Below are positions 12,365-24,300 of a stretch of DNA of 64,000 nt, in pieces (within the stretch, counting starts at the first letter, position 1; each line of letters opens with the position of its first letter). The notes below the pieces were generated by a model. The model saw only the letters and a program-made list of their open reading frames with translations. It had not been told where the DNA came from and did no database searches. The position numbers were made by a program, and so were the translations under genes. This DNA comes from Discostella pseudostelligera (Eukaryota; Bacillariophyta; Thalassiosirophyceae; Thalassiosirales; Thalassiosiraceae), in the NCBI GenBank assembly GCA_036940085.1, contig JALLBK010000013.1, positions 19,851-83,850 on the forward strand, written 5' to 3'.

Positions 12365-12964
12365 GTTGGGGATTTGTTTTGTGGGGAGGATAATTGGTGT
12401 TTGGTTCTTCCAGTCGACTGTCTAACTTTACTCGAAAAGGGACGAGATGCATGCAATAATGTTTTCTACCGAGAAGAGAGATGGCGACAACTGGGAGAAC
12501 TATTCTAGCATGTTTATGTGCGATTTCAACCGAGATGGCGGTGTTTAGCTCGGATTTGGGTAGTAGAGAACCAAGAAACTTCTTAGATAATTGTATCAAC
12601 TCCATCATCCTCCCGACTTCATACCCTCATGAATTGCTCAAACGGCAGATCATTTATGCACAGCGATCTCACAAAGCCGCACGGCATTCATGACTGCGCG
12701 TCTTCTGCAGTGATTGACGTAAACCTTACACCGCATGATGAAGGACAATCTCCAGAGAGAGAGACTAAAGGTTGTCAGTGGCATAGATTGATCATCATAA
12801 CGTAGTTCTTAGTTCTATCCGAGCATCCCGAACCACACCTCTGTGTGAAAGAAAAGGGTCTTAGGAAGCATTTGTTCTCCTGAAACCAAATTCACCGCCG
12901 GCAAAAGACGGTTAGAGGGTCGGAATCCACCCACCACCAACCGGGCCGGATAACAGTTATTTCT
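12365..12964. other. convergent intergenic region, CKS1 / bS18
   Basis: This 600-nt space between two stop codons should hold two 3' UTRs. A 70-codon plus frame at 12481-12693 has no recognisable features. No RNA gene or repeat was seen. Confidence 0.4.
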
Positions 12965-14617
12965 TCACACCAACGCCCCCGGTCCACCCAACAATCTATC
13001 CAACGTCTCTCGCTTCTTACTCCCCTTGGGTCCACCCAAATGATCCAATAAGGCATTGAGATCATAATACTTTTTAATAATTTCGGTGTCATCCTGTAGA
13101 GGCCACAATCCTCGCTGTTCCAACTCGACCTCCCATGCTTTCTTCATCGTCTCATTGTCACCCTCTTCCTTCGACTTCTTCGAGACGACATCCACCACTC
13201 CTCTCTCATGCAAATATCCATGATCTTCGAGCTTCCACTGTCCCAAATGTGGTATCAACCCCAAATGTCTTGCCCGCTTTACCAATTTGGCAATCTTACG
13301 TTGATCCTTGGCACCCAATCTCGATTGGATCCTATTCATTATTTTTCCCCCGGGGGTGGTATATCGTCGTAATAACGAGAGATTATTATGATGCAACAAT
13401 CGTTTGGGGATAAGTTGAGCATGTCGACGATTGACCTTACGTGTGGGATTAAGATCCGAGGGTAAGATGTCAGCGAGTGGATCATTGGCATTGTCTTCGT
13501 ATCCACCCTCATCCTTGAAGGCACGACGGTGTAATTTGGGATTGAGGTAGGCTAGATCTAAATCGGCGTCAAAGTACTGTTTGTTCGTTTGGGCTAGGAG
13601 GGTGTGATCGGGACCGGATGAGATTGTGTTGTGAGGGATTAGATCGTCGAGACCAGCATCGTCATTACTGCTGTTGCCAGAAGAAGAAGAGGAAGTACTA
13701 GTACTGGTATTTCCATCCGAAACGAGCTTGACAAAATCTTTGGGATCGATATTGTGCTCTTTTTGGGCGTAGGTTTTGAGCGCTTGATATTCCCGTGGAG
13801 TGAGTGGAAGTTGTTGGTTGTCTGTGGCAGTAGTGGTGGAAGAGGAAGAGGAGGAATAGTACGCTGGATCACGACCAATGGGACCCAAGGCAAGTTGCAT
13901 CTCTTGGATGCGACGAGCTAGCCGTTCGTGTTCGGAATTCAATGAACCCAATCCATCATCGACAGCATCCCCTGCTGCTGCTCCTCCCTCCCCGACGACG
14001 GAGGAAGCAGCCTCCCTCCATCTCTGTTCAAGATGTTTCATCACCTCCTCGGACTTACTTTCATCATCCAGATTTAATAATTGTTTATCCTTCATTGACA
14101 GTTCTGCAAGGGTCTTATTTGTCCATTTCCCGGTGACTGCATCCCGAATGTAAGATGGTGGGAGCTGTGCTGCAGATGAGGCCGAGGAAGATGAAGACGA
14201 GGGAGAGTTAATATTACTGCTTTCGTCATCGGTGGATAGGAAATATTGTCGTGCGTCATCATCGGCATTAAATAATTTGGCAGTGGCTTCGGCATCGGTT
14301 GTGTGGGTGTTGGAGGAAGCTGGTGCTGGTGCTGCGTCGTTTTCAGTGTTGTTCTTATTGTCATCGTTGCCCCCAGAAGAAGTAGAAGAAAAACGCACCA
14401 CCAGCGAGGTGTCGAGGTGGCCGAGAATGGTGACGGAAGTTCGGCTGCTGCTTCTGCTGCAGGTAGTGGTATTCGCCGACGGCGACGGCAGCAAATGTTG
14501 ATGACGCTGCTGAATATTAGAGGAAGAGATCAGCCTGCCGCCCTTGCAACCGTTTCTCCATAGGAGGCAGCGGTGAGAAGAGGATGCGGAGGAGGCTCGA
14601 AGAAGAAGGGGAAACAT
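12965..14617 (-). CDS. organellar ribosomal protein bS18 with very long extensions
   Basis: A single exon gives 550 residues. The bS18 core is near the C-terminus (about residues 412-459): LLRRYTTPGGKIMNRIQSRL then GAKDQRKIAKLVKRARHLGL, the family signature for the small-subunit protein that binds 16S-type rRNA next to bS6. Bacterial bS18 is only about 75 residues, so nearly 400 residues lie before the core and 90 after. The first 45 residues are basic and Ser/Arg-rich with no acidic residues, as in a mitochondrial targeting peptide. Residues 80-330 are Ser/Thr/Asp-rich and mostly low complexity. I favour the mitochondrial ribosome because plastid bS18 is normally plastid-encoded and short. 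Confidence 0.83.
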   Translation of the reverse strand: MFPLLLRASSASSSHRCLLWRNGCKGGRLISSSNIQQRHQHLLPSPSANTTTCSRSSSRTSVTILGHLDTSLVVRFSSTSSGGNDDNKNNTENDAAPAPASSNTHTTDAEATAKLFNADDDARQYFLSTDDESSNINSPSSSSSSASSAAQLPPSYIRDAVTGKWTNKTLAELSMKDKQLLNLDDESKSEEVMKHLEQRWREAASSVVGEGGAAAGDAVDDGLGSLNSEHERLARRIQEMQLALGPIGRDPAYYSSSSSSTTTATDNQQLPLTPREYQALKTYAQKEHNIDPKDFVKLVSDGNTSTSTSSSSSGNSSNDDAGLDDLIPHNTISSGPDHTLLAQTNKQYFDADLDLAYLNPKLHRRAFKDEGGYEDNANDPLADILPSDLNPTRKVNRRHAQLIPKRLLHHNNLSLLRRYTTPGGKIMNRIQSRLGAKDQRKIAKLVKRARHLGLIPHLGQWKLEDHGYLHERGVVDVVSKKSKEEGDNETMKKAWEVELEQRGLWPLQDDTEIIKKYYDLNALLDHLGGPKGSKKRETLDRLLGGPGALV

Positions 14618-15327
14618 TGTCCATTAATATCAATATTGGGGATAGGAGTACTACCACCACTTCCTCTTCCTGCACAGTCGATGGCGGCGACGGCTTGTGC
14701 TCGTAGCGTGGTTTGGCTCGAGCTTCGTTGTGCGGTGGATGGACGGATGGAGGGTGGAAGAGGAAAATGGCGGGAAAATATGGCGAAAATAATGGCGGGA
14801 AGAGTTATCAGTTGTTGACTCGACTTCTAGTTTTGCCTCTCTGGCACGACCATGTTTTGGCGGGAAGCTCAAAATAGGATTGATTTTCGTAAATATAATA
14901 ATTTGTGGTAAACTTTTCTCCTTCTATCTAATATTTACTGATCTCAATATTTTGCAACTTCTTGTAACTGGAGTACAATTTGCATAGAGCTTTAAATTAC
15001 CGCCACACCACAGCTATCGTCATTTTTTTGCTTTCTCTCACACTGGAAGATCGTTGATCGATCTCAATTAAGCGAAAGTAGCTACAGTGATATTGTATAA
15101 ATATTCGCCAAATGGAGTTGAAATCATGGTCTTGAACCCAACCCTCTCGCTCGGCTGGCGGCCAATCCCAAACATCTGCAAGGCGCACTAAGCTGGAAGG
15201 CTCACTAAGCCGGATTTGGACGACCCATAACCATAATAATCACTTCCGACACTGTCAGTAATTCATCCTCTCCCCGGCAGTAGTAGTAGCACCGGCACCG
15301 GCAATCGGTTTTGGGCGGTCATCGGTC
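14618..15327. promoter_or_regulatory. divergent promoter region with E2F-like cluster, bS18 / giant repeat gene
   Basis: This 710-nt gap between opposed start codons holds GGCGGGAAAA (14769-14778), GGCGAAAA (14782-14789), GGCGGGAAG (14794-14802) and TTTTGGCGGGAAG (14855-14867). All lie in the half closer to bS18. The half closer to the giant gene (14950-15327) shows no recognised motif. A region at 15090-15190 slightly resembles a tRNA T-arm but does not fold. Confidence 0.5.
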
Positions 15328-18300
15328 ATGCTGTGTAAAAGTAGAATGAGCTCTGATCGTGGTCACGGACATCGCTCCTCCCACTCCCAACGCAGCTTGC
15401 ACCAACGTCGTCCCACTACCATTCATTCTGATGCAACCTCTTTTCCAACGATATCAACAGCAACATCAATGACAACAGCAGCAACCACATCACGACGACA
15501 ACGAGGAAGAGTACATGCCCCACTCCCATCTCTTCTGCATCAGCTGGTAGTAGCACTGCCATTCTCATTATTACTCCTACCGGTATTGCTCTCTAGTGTT
15601 CTTCATAGAATTGTCGTCGAGGGAGCCGAATCGGGACAATTGTTGGGAGGACTTTACACCCCCACCACGGATGTTTCGCACATGTAAGTGTTCCGTTGTT
15701 TAGGTCTCAAGGGTCATGGGACACCAACTTGATCATATGTTGTCTGTTGTCTTATGTCAACTTCTACCCGTTATCCTCTCCTCTCTCTCACTTCTCACTG
15801 AATTGTTATCCTCGTATTTCTCCATCCTTTGCCTACTTTTGTGTCCCTCCCCAACCTCTGACATTTATGTGTGTGCATCTCCGATATTATTAGTGTGGCA
15901 TTGTCTGAACTAGTCCGTGCCATCTCCGTCGAGAATGACATCAACAACGGTACTTCCCTCTACCAAATGACAGCACTTGGGAAAATCTCCCTCGAAAGCA
16001 TTGTCTACCCCGGCGACGATGCTGCATCACTCGAATTCCAAAACAATGATTTTGGTACTGGTTTTCTCAACCCCACAACCAATGTACTGTACGATTTGTA
16101 CATGCATGCCCTATGGAATAGTGACCATGGAAATAATCAAGATTCCTCCGATGGTGAACCATTGGCACGACCATACTACCAATTCCTTGACGAGAAGGTA
16201 GATTATTATGGTCACTCCATCATCAATGCCGAATTTTCAAAAGCGTCCGGATATGACCCCAGCTTAACCGCCGAAACCATACGTGTCATATGTTTGTGGA
16301 ATGCCGCCATCCAAAGTCTCTACGATGCTGTGGAATTGTGTGCCGACGCTTCTGTGGGGGATGTCATCGATGGTAGTAGCAATGAAACAACTCCCGTCCT
16401 GGTGGAAGTAGATATCAATGATGCATCGTACATTAGTCCAGTGGATAAGGCTGCGGCATTTTGGTCTGGGGATCATATCCCCCGGGGGGATGAGAATGGC
16501 GATGGTATCCCAGAATTGGATGAGACCGATGATTTCACACTGTATTCGTGGGCTGCGCGTATTCGAACGTACTTTGCCAATCCTATCCCGGGCGAAGTGT
16601 TATTTGATGCCAATAATGAAATTCTGGCAGGTCTTCAGAATATGCAAACATTGTTGGGATCGTGCATATCGTCCCCCTCGCCGGATATGGCGTTGAGCAT
16701 GAGAATGGCCGCGGAGGATGTCTCGCGTTACATGACTGTGCCCTTGGTTCAGAGCTTGATTCATTTTGCTGCCGGAGTGGTGGTGAATGGAACGCCGACG
16801 ACGGAGACGGGATCAACAGTTGCAGCAGGAACTACGACGATGGCTGCTCCTGCTACGGAGGATCCATCAAATGATAAGATTGATTGGGCCATTGTGAGTT
16901 ACTTTATTACTTTTGCATCAATCGTCACGTTTGCCCCTTTTCACTGACTTCGCGTCATCTCCCAACCAACCAACTATAGCTGTATGGACTCGTAACGATC
17001 CCCCCTATTCGTGTATGCCAAGATTATAACTTTGATACTCTCTACAGCGAGCTGGTCGTTAACGCAAAGGCTGATGGCAATCTGAGTGAACAGACTTTTT
17101 ACGACATGCTGCATACCCTCCATTCACGACTATTATGCCTCCGATTGTCCTGTGACATGGTGGGTACGTCAAACATCCTCTCGTCGGACAATGGTATGGA
17201 TGCGGACGGGGGTGTCTGGCCGACATGCACTGACCCCACCGCCGACTTTGACGGGTATGCTATCTCGGAAAATGTCGACCGTGACACATTCCTGGAGTAT
17301 GCCAAGGTGGATTTGGATGTGCGGACCATCGTCGCCCTCGTGGAGATGGATGCCGGAGATGCTGCCTATGATGTCTATCGCTGGGGGCGAAACATGCGGG
17401 TAGAAAGTACCAGGAATGCTGCCCTCATGGACTTGGAGTCGGAGCCAAATCACTCTAACAACGATGTCGGTACAACATACGTATCGTTCTTTGATCAACA
17501 GTCAATGACCATTGGTGAGCACATACGCGAATCGATCATGGGAGGAGGGCTTCTTGGGCTCTATGTGGACGCAACGCCGGGGCAGCGCAAGATAATTACC
17601 GAATGGACCTTCCTCGCTATCTCGCTACAAATACACGCCCTGAACGCCATGTACGAGGCTATTGATAGCTGCAATGCAGGGGCGCAAGAGACGACGTGGG
17701 ACCGTGGCGTAGCGGCGCTGTCGGGGTGGGCCGAAGAAACAGCAGACACCGATGGGTTGTTGCTCATGGAGGTCGAACGTTTCTTTTGTCGAGCCAACGA
17801 TTCATGCGATACGTACACAAGCGATTCTACGATTAATGGGCTGATGTGGGACGCCATGACAACTGGAAAGAATGGCCTTGCCAACCTAAGTGGAGATATG
17901 AGTGGGTGCAGTATTGCCGAAACTTCGGTGGCGTCTATAAAAAAGTTGGTCCTTACAATTTTAGTAGATGCCGCTGCAACCTTTGCGGATTTGATTGCAC
18001 AGGATACGACGAATGCGATTAATTTGGCGCATGGCTGTGAGTTTATCTACATCGCATTATGTAACTTTTATTCACCACACCCAGCCAACGCATTATGGTC
18101 TCATGCTAATTTGTTATTCAATCGTGCGCAGACGGTATCGCACTAGCATTGGCACCGCTGATGCAAACACTTGATACTAAAGCCTTCGGAATCATTAATA
18201 CCAATATGGGCGTATTTGGATCGACTGCTCAACCCATGGTGGATGGAAAGAACGAGGTGATGGATGCGCTGATGAATTTCGTGACCGTCGCTGAAATCGA

Positions 18301-21300
18301 TTGTTCTTTGTTGACTAGTGGACTATGTGGCGGAGGAGGAGATGGAGATGTGACTGCAGGATTGACGTTGAGTCCTAGCCTTACTCCGCCGAGTCCATCT
18401 TCTACACTACAAAGCAAGTGCGCATATGCATTCGACGGAGGCCTCCCTAGTAAAGAGGGAGATATTTCGCAGCCGCTGCTGAGTAACGCATATACTCCTA
18501 CATCGAACGTCGATCACATGTAAGCTTGTATATTGCGTTTGGCTCTTTGCTTGTTTCCTTCTGCAACAAATCTCATTCTGGCGCATCAATCCTTCCAGTG
18601 TCAAGCTTACAGAACTCGTCGATCAAATTTCTAACTCAGAGACCAATTCTGATGGGCTTTTGTACTATACACAAATTAACGATGGAGTTTCTCTGCAATG
18701 CCTTATGATGGGTAATCAGTTGGCTCCCATCATTAATCCTCTGTTCGTGATCAACACGTACGGATTATGGATCAGCTCAGCTGGTGACGGTGACCCCGAT
18801 GGATACAGTAGTAAATCATTTGATGATGTATCATTTGATGATAAATCATTTGATGATATGAATGTTGTCAACTATGGAGATGCGGTTGTCACAGACTCAT
18901 TTAACAAGGAGACGGGTTATATTCCTGAACTTACCGCTGAAACCATTCGTGTCTTGAATATGTTGATGGCGATGGTGACAGAGATGTACAGGGCGGGGCA
19001 AAGCTGTTTGAATGGAAGTTTGATGGATACTAATCCGGTCGATTTTGCCGCTGCGCTCTGGTTTGGAACTGCGCAAGATCCATCTTCATCCGACGGAGGT
19101 ACTTTGTACGCATGGGCTCAAAGGGCTGGGACAAACTTCTCGGGGCAAACTCTTTTGATACCTGATGCAATTGCAACCGACCTAAGTGAACTTCAACAAA
19201 GTTATGCAGATTGTGTTGCTCTTGTGGAAGAAGAGAAAGCTACGAAGGGAGTTGAGATGAGACACAAGGTTGATGATATCACACGGAAGTTGTTTGTACC
19301 CTTGGTGCAAAATTTCATCCACCATCTTGCTTCGGAGGTATGTGTTTACCGCGCCAGCGGTTGATTGCCTTGGTGTGATGCTGTGAATGAGTTGACTAAT
19401 GCTTGATTTTTGGCATTTTCTTTTTGCACAATGATACAGTCAGGATTGACAGATGTGGAGCCGACAGAGGAGAGATATTTCGTAGTTTTGTATTCGCTCG
19501 CACTACTCCCGATGATTTCTATATGCGACAAGGTTGGGTTTGATGATTTATTCACCTCATTGATCGAAGATATTGGAAACTACGACGCTCGTAATTTTTC
19601 GATATTTATTGCGCAACTTCAGGCCCGGTACGAATGTCTTGGGATATCTTGTGAAATGATCGGCTTGCATTCAAGTGCTAGTGCTGAATGGCCAGAATGC
19701 AAAGCTACCTCCTTTGCAATCACCGGTTACTTGCCGGCCTCTGATTCATCACGCGAGGTGAGTTTATACTCTGCATATTTATCTGTTTTAACGCAATTCG
19801 CAAGTTCCTGCGCTCAAATACTCGGATCACTTCATAGATGTGGCAAATTGACCTTGACGTGAGCACTATTTTGACATCCATTGTCATGGAGGTACGTGAC
19901 CCCAGTCTCTTTTGGGTGATGTGCGATTTGTTTGTACGAAGTCTCATCTATCCGTCTTTCATTCCTAGGCAAATGATATTGCATTGGATATCTTCGAAAA
20001 TGGCCGCAATGCAATGAGCAACGACGGCACAGGATCATACCTATCACTCAATGATATCAGTACTCCAACTACCAACAACGCGGAGGTAAACGAGATCTAC
20101 CAGAGCTTCACGTCGGGTTCGAATGGAGTTGACTACACTGTTATAACAAAGAATGCAATAATGGGCGAAGAGGCTTTCGCGTTTGCTTCAGTGTTGAAAC
20201 GAAGCTCTGCTGCAAGGCTTGCTATCGCCACTATTCAGATGCACATAGTCATTCTCAACAACATGTATGAAGCAGTGAGTTTGTGTCAAACCGCTATGTC
20301 TTCTGGAACAGTTGATGACGGAGTGGGTGTGTACTGGGATAGTGCTGTGGCAGCTGCAGTCGGCTCGACTGAGGGTAATGAGGAGGGCGGCTCCACCACC
20401 AATGGGTATCTCTTTTATCAACTTGCACAGGAGCTCTGTGGATATTTTGACAGCTGTGATAGTGACGGCCAGTCCGTTTTGATTAATAGTCTCATGGCTG
20501 AGTTTGCGGCCGGTCAGTCGGCACTACAGAGCAGTCAATGTGACGTGGCGCTAAATTCACGATCGACAATCGAAAGACTGCTTCAGTCTATTTTGATCGA
20601 CAACTTGGCATACCATGTGAAAGCAGCTTCTGATGGCGATGAACAGCATTGCTTAATGGCTCATGTTGCAGCGAATGCCCTCGTGCCACTAGTTCGCCGC
20701 GACATTGAAGCCGACGCTTCCGCGAATACAATTGAAGAGAGCGTTATGGCTACATTCAGTGAATGTAATGTGAATGATATCGAAGCCGTCTATCAAGCTC
20801 TCGATTTTTATGTGGAGTCTCAGAGCATCAATTGCACCTTGTTAAGCAGCCCCGTTTGCGATGGGACTAGTACTACTGATGATTATGTTGGATATGAAAA
20901 CCCTGATGAATTTACGTCGAACACCGATGGCAACACACTTTTCAATAACGAATATCAACCAATGATGGACGTTACGAATATTGAGGGTCTGTCGTCGATA
21001 TTGAGTGCTATCTGCAGTTCTAATAGTACAGATGCAGCCAGAGAAGCATATTCGAACGATGCAACTGCTGGAATTACGATTGAATCGATGAGTTTGCTTG
21101 CCAAGTACGCCATGGCTGACGAACTTCAACTCAATCAGTACATTTATGCCCTCCAAGACGGTGTGGATATAACCGACGGGTCTCTGCTGTTCGATAACAA
21201 ACCGGCCAGTGAATATGCGAACACCATCACGAGTGATGCGCTTGATATAAGCCCAGCCCTCGGTTGTCGATCTATGAAGGTGCATAATATATGGATGTGG

Positions 21301-24300
21301 ATCGTACACAAGTGTAAGTCAAATTACTTTGTGATTATCGAACTCTCTCTTTCCCTTTTTTAACGTTGGATTCTTGTGCCATGCATGCAGTAAATTCAAT
21401 GATATTTACTTGCAAGTCTGCTGACAGTACTCAAATGGGGCTCATTGACGAGGTAAGAGTGTTGCTCGAATTCATCAAATTTGATAGATACATATGGGTA
21501 GTGGTTGATGACTCAATTCCATTGAACGAAAACTCCGCAGGCAGCAGCATTGTGGGATGGAGGTCTACTGTATGACATGGCGGAAGAGCTCGGGCCAAAA
21601 TTTGGACACAGCCAGGACGGGGGGATGACTTACTTGAATCGCAAGATAGTAGACCGTTTGGTGAAAGCGCGTGATATAATTTCCAACACAACTAACACTT
21701 GCAGCGCAGCAGATGTTCATGACTTGCGGATCATTGTGAGAGAAACCATATCATATATGACGGCCGTATTGATCCAAAGTCTTGTTGATTCGATGATAAT
21801 TGGTGAGAGAAGTCTCGAATGAATTTTTCATCAATTTTGTGTTCCTTATTAATTCGTCGTTTTCCTTCAGAGTATGATACCGTCGAGGAAGAACAGCAAG
21901 CAGTCGAACTGATGGCCTTCGCGACACTTCCACGCATCAAAACTTGTGGGCACGAAGCAGCGTATGAGACTCTTCAAGCAGACTTGATAATAAACAAATA
22001 CAATACCGACATGCTTGCCAATATAACGGCCAGCCTTCAGAGTCGCTACAACTGTCTCGGCTTGACATGTGACGATGTCGGACGCCACACTCAGGACAAC
22101 ATGTCCCCTGAATGCGCTGTAAATCTTAATATTGCAGGATATTCCCCAGTGGATGCCCAAAAAACCAACATGGTACGTTTTTTCTGTGCGTCCGTATGAA
22201 TCAATGCAGATTGTCGTCAACTTAGCATCTAATCACGTTGCGGTTGCAGCTTGCCAGGGTTGACCTCGACGCTGTGGCGATCCATCAAATGATGAGCATT
22301 GAAAAGTACGACATTGCAAAGCGAATTTACCTTGAAGGACACAACTATTATGATTATGACAGCGCGGACAGATATAATTTTGTCAGTCTCTTCAATTTTA
22401 CTCAAAACCAAACAATCGACTATTCCGACTTTCCAATGTACCAGTTATACTCTGAATATTACGGAACCAACGATTTCATCCATGAGATGATAATGCAGAT
22501 CTTGGAGCAAACAGGTTCGTTTGCTGACATGCCAGCGACCCAGCGTGACTTGGCACTTGACGTCGCCATTTCGAACATGTTGTCATACATGGCTGCTTTG
22601 GAGGCACTCTACGATTCGGCTAACATGTGTGATGCCGTAGACGGAGGGGCAGTTGCATTAAATGCGTTTGACGGCGCCGTCGGTTTACTGGTAGGCTCTG
22701 TTGAAGGCCCAGAGAAGGGGGGGAGTCAAAATCAGGAGGGACAAATGTTTTACAGTATCGCTGGGAAAAGTTGTGTTTACAATGATTGTGTGGGGAATGA
22801 AATCAACGAACAACTATTTCAAGCCTTGACCGATGGCCAGAGCTTCATTTTGGAAAGAGACTGCGAATCTGCGACGAAATCAGTGGAAAACATCAATGCA
22901 CTTCTGAAGGTGCCGTTGGTGCAGTCTCTCATTTACTTTTCCGACGAAACTACATACGAAGTTGCGGATAATGTTGCAGCTGGGTATGTCGCTACAATGG
23001 CTGTGATTCCCATCATCTATGAAACCGATCCTTCCTCTGCGACAGCAATTGAAACAGCGATGAAATTGGATGATCCATCATGGACGCTTGCAAGTAAAGA
23101 ATTGGAGGTGCGCAGTGCACTGCAAGTCTTCCTTTCCAGCCAGGCATCGGGCATCAATTGCGCTCTCGTAACAACATCTGGGAAACTTTGTGGGACTGTT
23201 GAAACAGCATATGATCCAGATGAGCCAATGCCAATATCCGATGGATTATATGTCTCGACAAATTATGTCGGCGACAGATCTGCAATTGCACTTGATGTGA
23301 AAGAAATTCAATCCTTCTTGAGTCAGAACAACGCTGATGAGGCCAACCGAGTTTACACCTATGGTGAGTTCATGAGGAATTTGTTTTTTCTTTTGCAATT
23401 CATTTACGCTCAGCTTTGTTGCTGCTGAAATTGCCACCCTATCGTAGGTCTCAATTCAGAAATCCATAGCGGAAACGGATCACCTACGGGGAAATTGCGT
23501 TCCGTTGCTCGTTTCAGTACGGATTCGAACAGCACGATGAAGAGTGATCCGACTTACAACATCTTTATTCACGGGCTCTCTGATGAAAACCATGAGTTCA
23601 TGGGAAGACCAGCGACCTTATATGCAGATTCTTTTGTTTCGAACCTGTTGAATGCAAACATGCGGGAAGCATCAAACGCCATGGTTGCGATCACAATTTG
23701 GATGCAGGTAGCTCATAGTCTGCACGCTTCTTACCGGGCTTGTCAGCAGTCGTCTTTATCTGTGGATAGAAACCTACAAAATAGCCAAGATCCTTCGTTA
23801 TTTATTGATGAGGCAGCCGCCTATTGGATTGGCGACAACCAAGACACGGGGAGTTCATCTGACGGCCACCTATTGTACGCCCTCACTGAGTTTGTAGGAG
23901 ATAAGTTCGAGGATATTCCCTCGGGATCTGAATCGGAGATCAACATGCAAATCATTGACCTGTTCAACAAGGCAAAAAATCACCTCGCAATTTCCAGAGG
24001 TTGCATGGCCGGTGAAGATTCTCATTTGACGCTCATGAGTTTTATTGACGAGCTCATTCCATTGATGATTATCCCCCTGTTGCGTTGCCTGCTGTATTAT
24101 TTGCGTGAGAATGATCTAGTGCTGGTGAGGGTGTACGCAATTGCCGCGCTTCCTCTTTTCTCGACATGCTCTCCTGCAACCTACAATGAATTGAAGGATC
24201 AATTGATCAACCACGAAGCCATCGGAGTGAACAAAGGATACATTTATTCGAAGATTCAGAGCTTGTACAGTTGTTTGGGTAAGTGTTTCGTCCGTCGCCT

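Noticed and set aside
15090..15190. Minus-strand GGTTCAAGACC resembling a tRNA T-arm or anticodon loop
   Set aside because: The flanking bases do not form a 5-bp stem, and no acceptor or D-arm could be paired.
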